Source: Archilochus colubris (taxonomy: Eukaryota > Chordata > Aves > Apodiformes > Trochilidae). From it: 64,000 nt of DNA. Shown here piece by piece: positions 9,851 through 20,000 of this stretch. How positions within the stretch are numbered: the first letter of the stretch is position 1; every line of letters begins with the position of its first letter. The notes beneath the pieces were generated by a model that was not told the origin of the DNA, searched no databases, and saw nothing but the letters and a program-made list of their open reading frames with translations. The stretch is from the NCBI GenBank assembly GCA_023079485.1, contig CM041115.1, forward strand, positions 43,889,805 to 43,953,804. The letters are read 5' to 3'. Position numbers and translations under genes: made by a program.

Positions 9851-10882
9851 TCCCCCATAGTTCAGATAAGAGGCACACTGGTAATGGGAACTGGTGCCAG
9901 ACATAGGTACAACTAATTTAGCTAACACTTCAATAAGCTTTAACTTGTTTAGTATGACAAGATGTTCTTAAATGGCAAATTTACTTATACAGATAGCATA
10001 CAGAAAAATAAAGCTTCAAAACTATCACAAAACCAGACAAAAGACACAAAACAGTTTCAGAAGCTTTTTTTTCCAGTAAGAACAATTGGCTGTAAGAACA
10101 AAACATTCCCAGAATGAAGAGGAAGTTTCTAGTTTAAGAACAGCTCCACTAAGCTGATAAATTCTTTAGTTAACTAAGATTAGATAACGTTGGGACTTCC
10201 CTTATTGCAAATAAAAAAGCTATGTCAAATTTAAATATTTATATTTGCTCACATACCTCTGTATAATCACACACTTCCTTCTTTTGAAAGTCCCATAGTC
10301 AAACAAAACCTCAAATTTTTCAAGGCTGTAATATTTTTTGTCATTAGTATAAGATAGTAGAAAACCAGATTTTTTTGCTGAATATTCATTCCAATAATAA
10401 TAATAATAATAATAAAGCTACTGTCACAACTTGAAGAATCATCATGGGGTAAAGGAGGTCTTAACAGTCTTTCATGTTTACAGTCAGTACAGTTTCAGCT
10501 TACTCAGATAAACACACTACAGTAAAACCAGAAAATCATTTTGCTGAAGACTGTGAACTTAGGGCATTGTTTTTCCCTCTTTCAAGCTATTGAACTATTT
10601 TGATCTAGAAGCTTTGAAGTTGCAAGGTACTAAATAAGAATTAATTGATAATTTTGGAAACTGATGATAAATTTTTGAATTTAATTTTCTAGATAGATCT
10701 TCCAGTTCAACTGAACCTATCAGGCACACTGAGAGAAACGTAACCTCTTTTCCAAATGTCAGTTCTACAAACCATCTCTAGCACGATTTGCTTCCTTCTG
10801 GAATATGAAACAGAAGTGTATAATTGCTTTACATTCAAATCATTATAGAAAAAATCAAACTGACTAATCCAAGTTCTTACAG
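9851..10882. other. Intergenic DNA with a short (TAA)n microsatellite
   Basis: AT-rich DNA with no recognised gene. A TAA-type trinucleotide run of about nine units lies at 10395-10416. Confidence 0.5.
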
Positions 10883-10898
10883 TCCGAGGTAACATTCA

Positions 10899-12005
10899 CT
10901 CCCCAGGTCCAAATCTTTCATTCAGTCCCACAGCCAGGGTCATCTGTTCTGGATCCACTGGCAGCAACATGGGGGATGAGTATCTTATATCCAGCTAATG
11001 GTCATTCATTATCTGTAGACAAGCAGCCTTTTGCACACTTTCTACCAACTGATCCACTCCTCCTTTAATGGCCAACAGCTCTAATGGGCTTTAATGGGCT
11101 GAGCTCACCGGCCCAGTAGGCAACCCGCTGAGTCAAGGACCAATGAGCACGCTTATCTCCTGTGTTCAGAAAGACACCAGGTCCCCAGAAGCCTCCAGCT
11201 TCCTGTTCAGTAAGGAGAATCTCATCTCCTCCTGACAAGGACACATGCCACACATACTCTGTCTTGGATTCTTTCTGGGTCCTGCCAAATTCCCTGTGGA
11301 GTTTAGCCAGCTCAAGTGCAGAGAAAGGAATCTCCTTTGTTAAGACACGTGGGTGATTATCCTCATCATCCTTACAAGTATATTTGGTCTTAACAAGAGG
11401 ACAAAGTTTGGAGGGTTGACAGTTCTAATTTATTGATTTGTTGTCTTAAATCTTCTAATTCCTCCAATGGGTATGTACTATCAATGTCACTTCTTACTTT
11501 AACAGGGGCGTGATCTGGCACCTCCCTGATCGTAGTGGCAGTTTCAGACATTTTATGCCCTTTCTCTAACTTATGTTTAAGGAACACCAGCTCCACATGG
11601 AGAGCTACAGCCTCTTCCTGCACAGCTTTGCCAGCCTCTGCCTCCCTGCAGAGAAGAACAACCTCCTCGTGGTGAGTTTAAAAAGCTTCTATCTCCTTAC
11701 GGAGAGAATCAACCACTTTCAAAGCAGTATTGAGGGCTTCTGAGTGAGCAGCTTGAAGAGCTGCTATTTTTCCCCTAAGGATGAGAACCTCCTCCTGTGC
11801 GGACAATACTGCACCACCCAGTAACTGCACAGATCACTGCTTTACCTTTGCCAATTTTTATTTTTGCCTGTGACTGCAACAGTATTGTGTGTTCTACCAG
11901 CGCAGAGGGGTTGGACCAATATTCCTGAGCCCATAATTTTCCCTGAGGTGATGGTTTAGACTTGAACTTTTTCAAGAACCCCTCTAATGAAGGAAAGCTA
12001 TCCAT
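10899..12005 (-). pseudogene. Decayed ERV-L-type gag (class III endogenous retrovirus)
   Basis: On the minus strand an open start at 12005 (MDSFPSLEGFLKKF) is followed by a long heptad-like coiled-coil stretch, then a segment resembling the ERV-L/Fv1-related capsid (TKEIPFSALELAKLH, EEAGGFWGPGVFL-like, WSLTQRVAYWAG). The frame shifts near 11815-11830, and there are stops near 11677 and 11065. The pol region is absent: the sequence ends at a purine-rich stretch (10899-10911) directly after the capsid. It is therefore a non-functional internally deleted remnant. Placement in ERV-L rests on motif resemblance. Confidence 0.65.
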
Positions 12006-12447
12006 TTATACAAAAACACACACAACTGTCTGCCAGAACAGTTTTTCACCCCTGGCACGAACTTTTAACATACACTTCCACAAATCTGTCAGCACAGTTT
12101 CGGTAACCCGGTGACCCCGGCACAGTTGCCAGAAACGGTTGTCCACGACTACTTGCACACCCCGACAGATTCAGGACAACTTCACCCCCATACACACACA
12201 CACACACACACACCAAGGAAAACAGATCCACAGTGGTTTTATCCCTTACACTAGAACATCAACTCAACGCTGGTGAACAGCTTGCAGAAGACCATGCAGA
12301 ACCCCCTTGCTTTCTAAACTCCTTCACTCTTGTGAGCAGCCTCAGTGCGGCTGGGTTCAGCTTCTCACTCCCCTGTTAGAGCAGCTGCACCCCTTTGTTT
12401 TGTGGATCCTGCAGGCTACGCCAAATATTATGGTCCGAGGTAACATT
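12006..12447 (-). mobile_element. Probable 5' leader / LTR of the ERV-L-type remnant
   Basis: This stretch lies 5' of the gag start on the minus strand. It contains a (CA)n run (12187-12213) and a GATAAAA-type TATA candidate near 12240. At its far end is TGTTACCTCGGAC (12435-12447 read on minus), a sequence repeated at 10886-10898 beside the purine-rich tract. The repeat could mark the 5' ends of two degraded LTRs. A primer-binding site could not be identified with certainty. Confidence 0.4.
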
Positions 12448-12482
12448 AAAATTTATTTTTGTTTTGGATCCACGAAACAAAG
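12393..12482. repeat. Inverted repeat, 17-bp arms
   Basis: CTTTGTTTTGTGGATCC at 12393-12409 is the reverse complement of 12466-12482 with one mismatch, and spans the putative LTR edge at 12447. It could form a hairpin; origin unknown. Confidence 0.5.
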
Positions 12483-12539
12483 TGCAACCATAGAAGGGTC
12501 AAGTGCAAGCAGATTTTGACAATTTAAACAGGGAAAAAT

Positions 12540-12690
12540 ACAAAGCCAGATGAAGGAGGTAGAGAGGAAACCAAGATATAAGAAAGAGAGAGAAAAAGTG
12601 GCAAGAAAGTGGTAAGAAATTGGTAAGAAAGAATGAGAGAGAAAAGTGGAGAAATAAAGGGTAAGAAAGTGGGAAGAATGAGAGAGAGAG
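12540..12690. repeat. GA-rich low-complexity tract
   Basis: Purine-rich sequence of irregular AAGAAAGTGG/GAGAGA units ending in a short (GA)n run. It lies in the flank of the solo LTR and is probably part of an older LTR. Confidence 0.5.
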
Positions 12691-12739
12691 AGTCACCACC
12701 AGGGGTCCAGCTGTCCAGCGAGGTTCTTCAGGATGACGC

Positions 12740-13296
12740 TGTTGCAGTATATTGGTTGTAAAATTTTAAAAGTGGACAAAATAAGAGTTAGAAGGGGCTC
12801 GGGTAGACTAAAACTCTGGAAATAAGTAACTAGTTAAGAATGAGCTAACCCTTACAAGAACAATGATCAAAGGAGAATAAGGAGTGTGTTGACCCCATCA
12901 GCAATAACATTAATCAAAAGGAGAATAGTTAAGCAAACTGATGCCATATACCAAAGATCAAGATAAAATATTGTATCCAGGTGGTGGGCCAGGTGGTAAT
13001 GACAGCTGAAATGGTAAACCGTGGATTTACAGTTTAAGATATGACTATCTATTGTTATTTGTAAGATCTATGTGACTGTTTGTCTATTGTTATCTGCATG
13101 ATCTATGTGACTGACTGTGACTAAAATTTATGTAACTCTGTACGTGGCCTGTAATGGAAAAAAAGTATAAAAGCTGAACCAAAAATGAGGGTCTTCGGAA
13201 CCCTGACTTTGGACGCTAGTCCTCAGGCTTCCCGGGCCCTGAATAAAGCACCGCATAAACTGACTCTGTTGGTTTGTGTTTTGGTTACGGGCAACA
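12740..13296 (+). mobile_element. Solo LTR, plus strand (ERV1/gammaretrovirus-like)
   Basis: The 557-bp unit begins TGTTGC and ends GCAACA. It is flanked by ACGC on both sides (12736-12739 and 13297-13300), consistent with a 4-bp target duplication. Inside are a TATA box (TATAAAA, 13166-13172), a poly(A) signal AATAAA (13242-13247) and two tandem 35-bp copies around TCTATTGTTAT (13048 and 13083) resembling U3 enhancer repeats. No internal retroviral sequence adjoins it in this orientation, so it is a solo LTR left by recombination. Confidence 0.75.
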
Positions 13297-13800
13297 ACGC
13301 TGATCCTGGACAGGGTCTGGTACAGAAATGGCAGTGGGTCAAGAGATGACACCAGCCAGAGCATGGACAGCCATGCATACCCTGAGCCCCTTTTGTTCTG
13401 AAGGGGCAGCTGTCAGTCAGCCAGGCTCCTTAGAAGACAGGCTGCCTGGAGGGGAGCAGAAGGGTGCAGTTCCCCGCCCAGTCATCAATTCTTATCTTCT
13501 TCCAGGTGCCATTCCTCCTCTGTCCCAGCCAATCGTGCCTCCAGGGGCCTCCCAGCATTGCAGGTTGGCCCTCAGGAAAGGGGAGTAATCTCCACCCAGT
13601 CATCAGTTCTTATCTCCTTCCTGGTGCCATCCTTACTCTGTTCCAGCACCCTTAGCCAGGTACTTCACAAGTACAATCAAGGTGGCCCAGTTGTGCCTGG
13701 AGGGATGCCCCAGCATTGAAGGCTGCTCAGAAAAGGGGAGGAATCTCCACCCAGTAGGTCTCATCACATCCCAAGGTGTCACCCCCTGCTCAGCTCTGGC
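13297..13800. repeat. Region with imperfect tandem repeats, probably an older LTR interrupted by the solo LTR
   Basis: CCCAGTCATCA-x-TTCTTATCT-type units recur at about 13478 and 13596 (period 118 bp), and a weaker third copy begins near 13742. Short open frames here reflect the repeats rather than genes. The sequence on the left of the solo LTR (12700-12739) should be its continuation. Confidence 0.45.
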
Positions 13801-16290
13801 CAGCCAGGTCCTCCACCCTAGCCAGGGCTATTAATTTTAAAATTGCTCCTTTGAGACAATTGCAAATCAGTGAGGTCAGGCTCACACACAAGTGCACAAG
13901 AAGATAAGAGAAAGGACCCTTGCTGTCAAACATTTCTTCGGGGTGTTGTTCTTAGGAAGCCAAACTGAATAAATACCTGCCAGTGGCTGCCAGTGCAGTA
14001 CTGCCATTTTGCATGGAACTGGAGTACAGCAGGAAATTTCTCCCCTGGATCTCTGCAGCACCAAGTAGTAAACAAGGCTTCTGGGAGTTGTGTGCCACTG
14101 TTCTATTCACCACACAAGCCACTACTCCAACGCATCTGGAGGGTGGATTCTTCTCCTCACATAGGGACAGGTCATAAGCGTGTTATACCATTTATTTTCT
14201 GCCCTCTGTCTTTTCACTGTTCCATCCTTTCTTACAGCATTTTTTCTCCCCCCTTCTCAGTATGCCACCATTTCTGTTCCTTCTCATAATAATGCTAATC
14301 TTATTTTTACACACCATTTTACACAACTATCCATCACTCCTATATCTAAAAGACTTCCATCTATCTTCCACAAAACCTTACTGCCTTCTTGGATTGCAGG
14401 CAATAAATGAGTCCAAATGCATCCTCTACAAACCTGCGTTCTCTACACAGGGTTGTCATTTTGTGCATCAGCCTCCCTGTTTCTGGCTCCCCTAACTCCC
14501 TTGCTTGGTGCTGCCATTCACTGTATTTTTATGACAGAGAATATTTTCATTGCAGACATTATGCACATATTTGTAGGCATGCAGTTCGACCTCCAGCATT
14601 ATCTCCAACCTTGAGAAAATGGTTTGATACATTGTAATTAAGTTAGAAAACCAGCAGAAACTTTTGGCCTATTCACTTTAGGCTTTTGGCATGTGGACAA
14701 ATAGGCATAGACTATCAGCTTGTGAGGTAGGGTGTGTGAACAGCTCGTAATAACCACTCATGAACCATAGGTGTATGTGTACACAGAAAACGATAGTATA
14801 AAAGTAAGCAGAACTTATGTGTAAAGCCCTGGCACTCAAAGACCCCATGGTGTCAATCATTCTGTGTCATGGCATATATTCAACCGTGGAGAAGTTTGCC
14901 AGAAAACTGTGCTTTTCAATGTTCTTCTCCTATGGCTGGCAGCTAGTTATTTTACAGAAATCAAGCTGACACAAGATTTTCATTCAAGTGAGAAAGGCAG
15001 TACCTTCAGTAAAACTCACTGTGGGCAAAACCCTTGCTTTCAAAGGTGTATACAGAATCTTGAGCCAGGTGCCCTCATCCTTGCAAGTGCTTACATCCAT
15101 TAGCAGTTAAATGAACACTTACTCTCTCCTGTAAATAAGCAAAGTTTGTCATGGACTAATCCCTGCCAAACCTCTGGAACAGAAAACACATCCTACCATC
15201 ATATTTTTAAAGTTTGTATCTACTTAAAAAACAAAACTATGTGTGGTCAAGAGATAAAGTACCTTTAAAAGTCACAGGAATGTTTATAATATCACCAAAA
15301 AAATCCAAGCTCTTGGAAAGACTTGAATGAAAAATGAGAAGGAATTTTATACAATAGGAAAATACTTGGGTTTTTTACTATTCTATCATTTTTGCTGTGC
15401 TGATAAAGAAAGCAGAGATGGAGGAAAAATGAGAAGACTGTTGTCTTCACATATGTATTTAGAAAATGAGTTAATATTAACAACAAGAGTTACTTGCAGG
15501 TCAACATTAGCAGATGTATGCATTTGAAATTATACTCACTACATCTGAACACTTTGGGAAAAGATAATTAATTCTTGTGAGATGTTGAGTTCTACTGTAA
15601 GGTGGTGTTTCGGGTGCCATACTTTCTCACAGACTGGTAATTGCAAGTTTTAGTGAGCTCTAACAAAGAATCCTGGGAACTCAGTGTAATTTGTGTATTG
15701 CTATGTAAAAAGCCCACTGACAATGTGTAATTATTTTCTCAACATTTTTTTAATCATGAAAATTTATCTGGATGAGTAATTATGGGTGATGATGCCACAA
15801 AGACATTGACACAGTCAGAAAACAGACACATTGAAAACAGCCAGACAAGAAGCATACAAAAAAACCACTTACTTGCTTTGCTGATACTTAGAGCCAGAGT
15901 TCTGAAGTTGCCAGAGCCTGTGTGTTTCACTTGGAGACAAGTTCCTGTAAGCTTCCTGGACAGCATCTGTAGGAAAACCAAAACCAAAACTAAACAACCC
16001 AACCAACTAAACAAAAAATCCAAACAAGAAAATGACATGCAGCCCACTGCAATACTGGGACGTTTCCACCACCAGTTTCCAATATTCACCCAAGCTGCAC
16101 GAACCAGGATTGCTTCTTCACACATAAACCTTAAACATCATTCTAATACCACAATATTCCCCAGTTAAAAATGTACCCGGTGCCAGTCCCGAACATGGGC
16201 TGAACAGAACCGCATTTCTTCAGACTGCTGGAGGATTTTGGACGTCTCCTTGAAATAAACGCACAGGAAAAAAAAATAAAGACAGGCCAA
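13801..16290. other. Intergenic DNA, nothing recognised
   Basis: No coding exon, RNA gene or clear repeat family was found. AT content falls towards the CpG island that begins near 16290. Confidence 0.5.
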
Positions 16291-16599
16291 GTGTCCCGGT
16301 TTCGACACAAACCCAGGGCCCGGCTCCCACACCGGCGGTTCGGTTCCCTCACAGATGTTTCAAATGGCGGGCGGGCAGGCGGGCAGGCGCTGCCTTCCCT
16401 CGGGGAACACCCGTGGGCCCCCCAGGGCCCTGCCCGCTTTCCCGCCTCACCGGACCGCGGAACAAGAGGCCGCAAACAGCACAGGCGGGGCCGGGAGAGC
16501 AGAGATCGGGCACTCCGGCACGGCAGGCCGGCTCCGGCCCCTTAAAGCCCGCCCAGCTCCAGGGCGCACAGGGAGGTGCCGCGGAGCCGCCTGCAGCTG

Positions 16600-16653
16600 T
16601 TGCCCGCTGTCCATGGCCGATCGGAGCCTTTTACGGAGGGGAAGTGGAGTCAG
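16600..16653 (+). other. PLGRKT: Inferred PLGRKT non-coding exon 1 (3' part) with upstream ATG
   Basis: A consensus donor GTCAG|GTGAGA ends this segment, and the coding exon begins after GCTCCAG at 16955. An ATG at 16613-16615 in strong context (tccATGG) lies within it. The 5' limit is unknown; the start given is only nominal. Confidence 0.4.
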
Positions 16654-16960
16654 GTGAGACCGGGCCGGCGGAGTCCGCCCGCTGACACCGAGTCGGTCGC
16701 GTCTGGGACAGGCCCGCCGGGAGAGAAGGGGGGGAATCCCCCGGACCCCCCCTGCAGAGGAATGCGCCGAAGACCCTCGGGAGGGGTCGGTGTTCCGTGT
16801 TGCTGATCCATCCACCCAGCCCCGCCTCTACCCACCGCCCCTTCCCGGGGCAGGCTCCTCCCAAGGGCGGGCAAGGCCGAGAAGATCCCGTCGCGGTACC
16901 CTCCGTGTTTACCGCCGCGCTGTCCTCCGCTCTCCCGTCTCTTCCGCGCTCCAGGGTACG

Positions 16961-17041
16961 ATGGGGTTCGTCTTCTCGAAGTCCATGAACGACAGCCTGA
17001 GAGCTCAGCAGGAGTTTATGGTCATGAACTCACGGCTTCAG
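16961..17041 (+). CDS. PLGRKT: PLGRKT coding exon 1
   Basis: Encodes 27 codons ending NSRLQ, phase 0, with donor CAG|GTAACG. The start ATG is followed by GGG in moderate context (tacgATGG). The amino end with MGFVFSKSM is near-invariant in vertebrate PLGRKT. Confidence 0.95.
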
Positions 17042-20000
17042 GTAACGCACGGCCCGGCAGCCGTGTGGAGGAAGGTCACCCCACAGCCCACCTGTGTCTG
17101 CACCGGCCCGGGCTTGTGGCTTCACTGGCCCGGGCTTGCTCCCTCCCGCGGTCTCAGGTGCTCCCTGTAACCCCTCTGACAGTGCAGGTGTGGTGTCTAA
17201 CACAGCAGGTTCAGATGTGTAAACCACTCGCCCTCTGGATCTGACAAGTGCCTCGGGAAGTCTGTGTTAACGAGTTGTAGAGGTGGAAACGATCCTTACG
17301 GTAGACCCTAAAAATAGTTCTGGGAGCTTGTTAAGGACAGTCCCCTGCAGCACAACTAGGCTGCTCTGTTCTTAGTAAACATGTATGTATTAAGGTGAAT
17401 CGGTAACCGCACGTTTAGTAAAGCAGAGGTGCTGTTATCTTTAAGCAGAGGAGTGAAATGTGGTTTCAAATCTAAAGGTTTTAAAACAACTCTTCAGGTT
17501 TAGCCAGGTCACTGCAGTTTGCCTTCGCTGGTGGGAAGCCACTGCACAACTGTATGCCGTTCTAGAAACCTCAGCCTAAATGGGAGATAGGGCATTGCTT
17601 ATTCCCTCTCATAAACCATCAAATAGAACCAGAGAAAGAGAATAAGGAACCAGAGAAAAAGGACAAACGTTGATAAAGTTGTATTGAATTGAACTTACAG
17701 CATAGCACAAATTACAGCTCTCTAAGTTAATGTTAGGTGTCTTATGATACCCTTTTTGTTTATATGCAAAATGCTAGAATGCAATCTGAAAGGGTTAGTA
17801 ATTTTAGTTTTGTGTTTAAGCTAAGTACAGGTGGTTTTAAAATGGAGGAACTTACAGTTTATTAAACTGCCAGTAGATGGCATCATCTACTTTTCAAAGC
17901 AGTATGCAGACAGTAAGTTTTTTAGGATCACATGTAAACTGAACTGAAGAGGTGAATTATGGATAGGATGGAGGCATATAGTATGCAGAAGGGTGATATA
18001 ACGTATATTAAAAGTATGATATAAAGTTCTTACTGCTTTAAAGAAAGTCAACTTTTTTGCAAGTTTTGTAAACGTCGTTTTCTATTAGGTGGATTATGTG
18101 TTTCTACGATGCAATCGCAAATTTTGTGTGCCAACAATTTTTTTCTTCCCCTCTAGAAAGGGGGGCTTCTTCTATCTCAAAAGTTTCTGGAAATCCAAAT
18201 GATGGGAAGGATTTTAGTTGAAGACAATAATAATGAGATTAAAGTAGAGACTTATTACATAATCTGCTTCTCTGCTCTGCAGAACGAGAGGCAGAGCTGA
18301 GGAAACATCTTGAATCAGACTGGCATGTGTAGAGTGGATCAGGCTTTGTATGGCAAACAGTCTTTGGTCTCTTGACCCCAGATGCCTATGAGCTCCAGTT
18401 CCAGCCCAAATACTCAGGCTAATAAATTTAAAAAAAAAAAAAAAAAAAAAACAAAACCCAAACAACTTTAAGGACAGTTACAAAAAAGCCCTTTCAAGGT
18501 TGTATGCAGAATTTTTATTGATTGGCAGTTTGCCCTTTAGGAACTCTCCCTGTGTAATGTTTCTTCTTTTTGATCACAGTAATAGTGTCATAGATTTCTT
18601 ACTAACACCACAAATGCCTGATTGTATGTGATTTGCACTGTGTTTGCAGACATACCATGGAAAAAAATCTGCATCTTTTAAAAATGCATGAAATAGACAG
18701 TTATGTTGGGTGCAAATAGGCTGTGGGGGCAAGGGAGGACTAAGTTTTGTGTCTTCCCTGATGGGAAGAAAATACCTCTGCACCACTGAGCTTCGTGAGA
18801 GTGTAGGGAAGAGGAAAAGACTGCCAGTGTCTTTTCCACAGGTGAATAAAAACTGACGTACCTGGAGTCTAATGTTAGACAAACTTTGATGCTATTTGTG
18901 GAAAATAATATAGCTTGGTTTACTTTATTTTAGACAGAAAGTGTAACTAGAAATACTTGTAGAAGTTAGGTCATGCTAGGAATGAAATGAAATAGCTTAA
19001 CTTAAAGCCTCAGATACTATGCTGTGGTAAAATACTGGGAGTTGGATGCCAACAGTTCTCCCAGCTTCCTCTGAAAACCATAATATAAATAAAATAAATC
19101 TTCCACTTAAAGCAATATGAGATATTTGGTATGAGGTAATACAAAAATGCTGATTTGTTTTAAATGTAAAACTTTCCCAAAATAATATATGAGAGATTGA
19201 AAACTTGTAGGAGCTTTCCATAGTTTCTGACTATATTTTTTTGAGTCCCTCATGACTAGAGTGTTGAGGGAATAGGGGGATACTGTTACTCCAAGCCAGT
19301 TGGTGTGGATCACGACGTTGTCATAATTGTTTCTTTTTAACACCCATCCTGCTATCAGTGATGGTGTGACACACAAAATGAACTAATAAGTCTTTGGGCT
19401 GACCTGGAGCAAACCACAGCAGGTGTTGGTGACACAATTTGTGAAGGCTTCTTCTGTTTCTTGTAGATGAGCAGGAGTAGTAAAGTTACTGTAAATTGTT
19501 TTGAGCAGAATTTTTTTGCTATCAGTGTCACATCAGAACACATTTTTCCCCACCCTTTTTTTTTTTTTTTTTTTTAGGGCAAAAAAACCCCCCTCCAACC
19601 AACCAAAAGGTGTATGCTTCTCTCTCCACAGACAGAAGATATAAAGCTGTTCAGGCACTGACATTTTCTGTGGAGGAGTGTGGGATGGAAGGAGACTGTT
19701 GCAAACATAGGAAGGCAGGTTAGGTGGCAGAAGTTGGTCAAGACTCCTGCAAACCCCAAGCCTTGGTTTATCCTAAAACTCAGTTTTAGGGTCTCTCTGT
19801 GATGTGCTGGACACTCAAACCAGCCCAGCTACTTCATAGTAACAGAATGTTAAAAGATGTGGTAAAGTTGTGTGCGTGTATTTTTTTCCTTATATCCATT
19901 TTGGTATAACTGAAAAGTAACGGATGGTGGCCTTGCAAATTGTATCTAAATGCTTTTCAGAAAAATAATAACAACTCAGCTGTCAGAGTGCCTTGGTCTT

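Larger units (their letters stand above)
16290..17060 (+). promoter_or_regulatory. PLGRKT: CpG island, PLGRKT promoter and first exons
   Basis: Very GC- and CpG-rich DNA containing the inferred non-coding exon (ending CAG|GTGAGA at 16653) and the first coding exon of PLGRKT. No TATA box is evident, as is usual for housekeeping CpG promoters. Confidence 0.75.
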
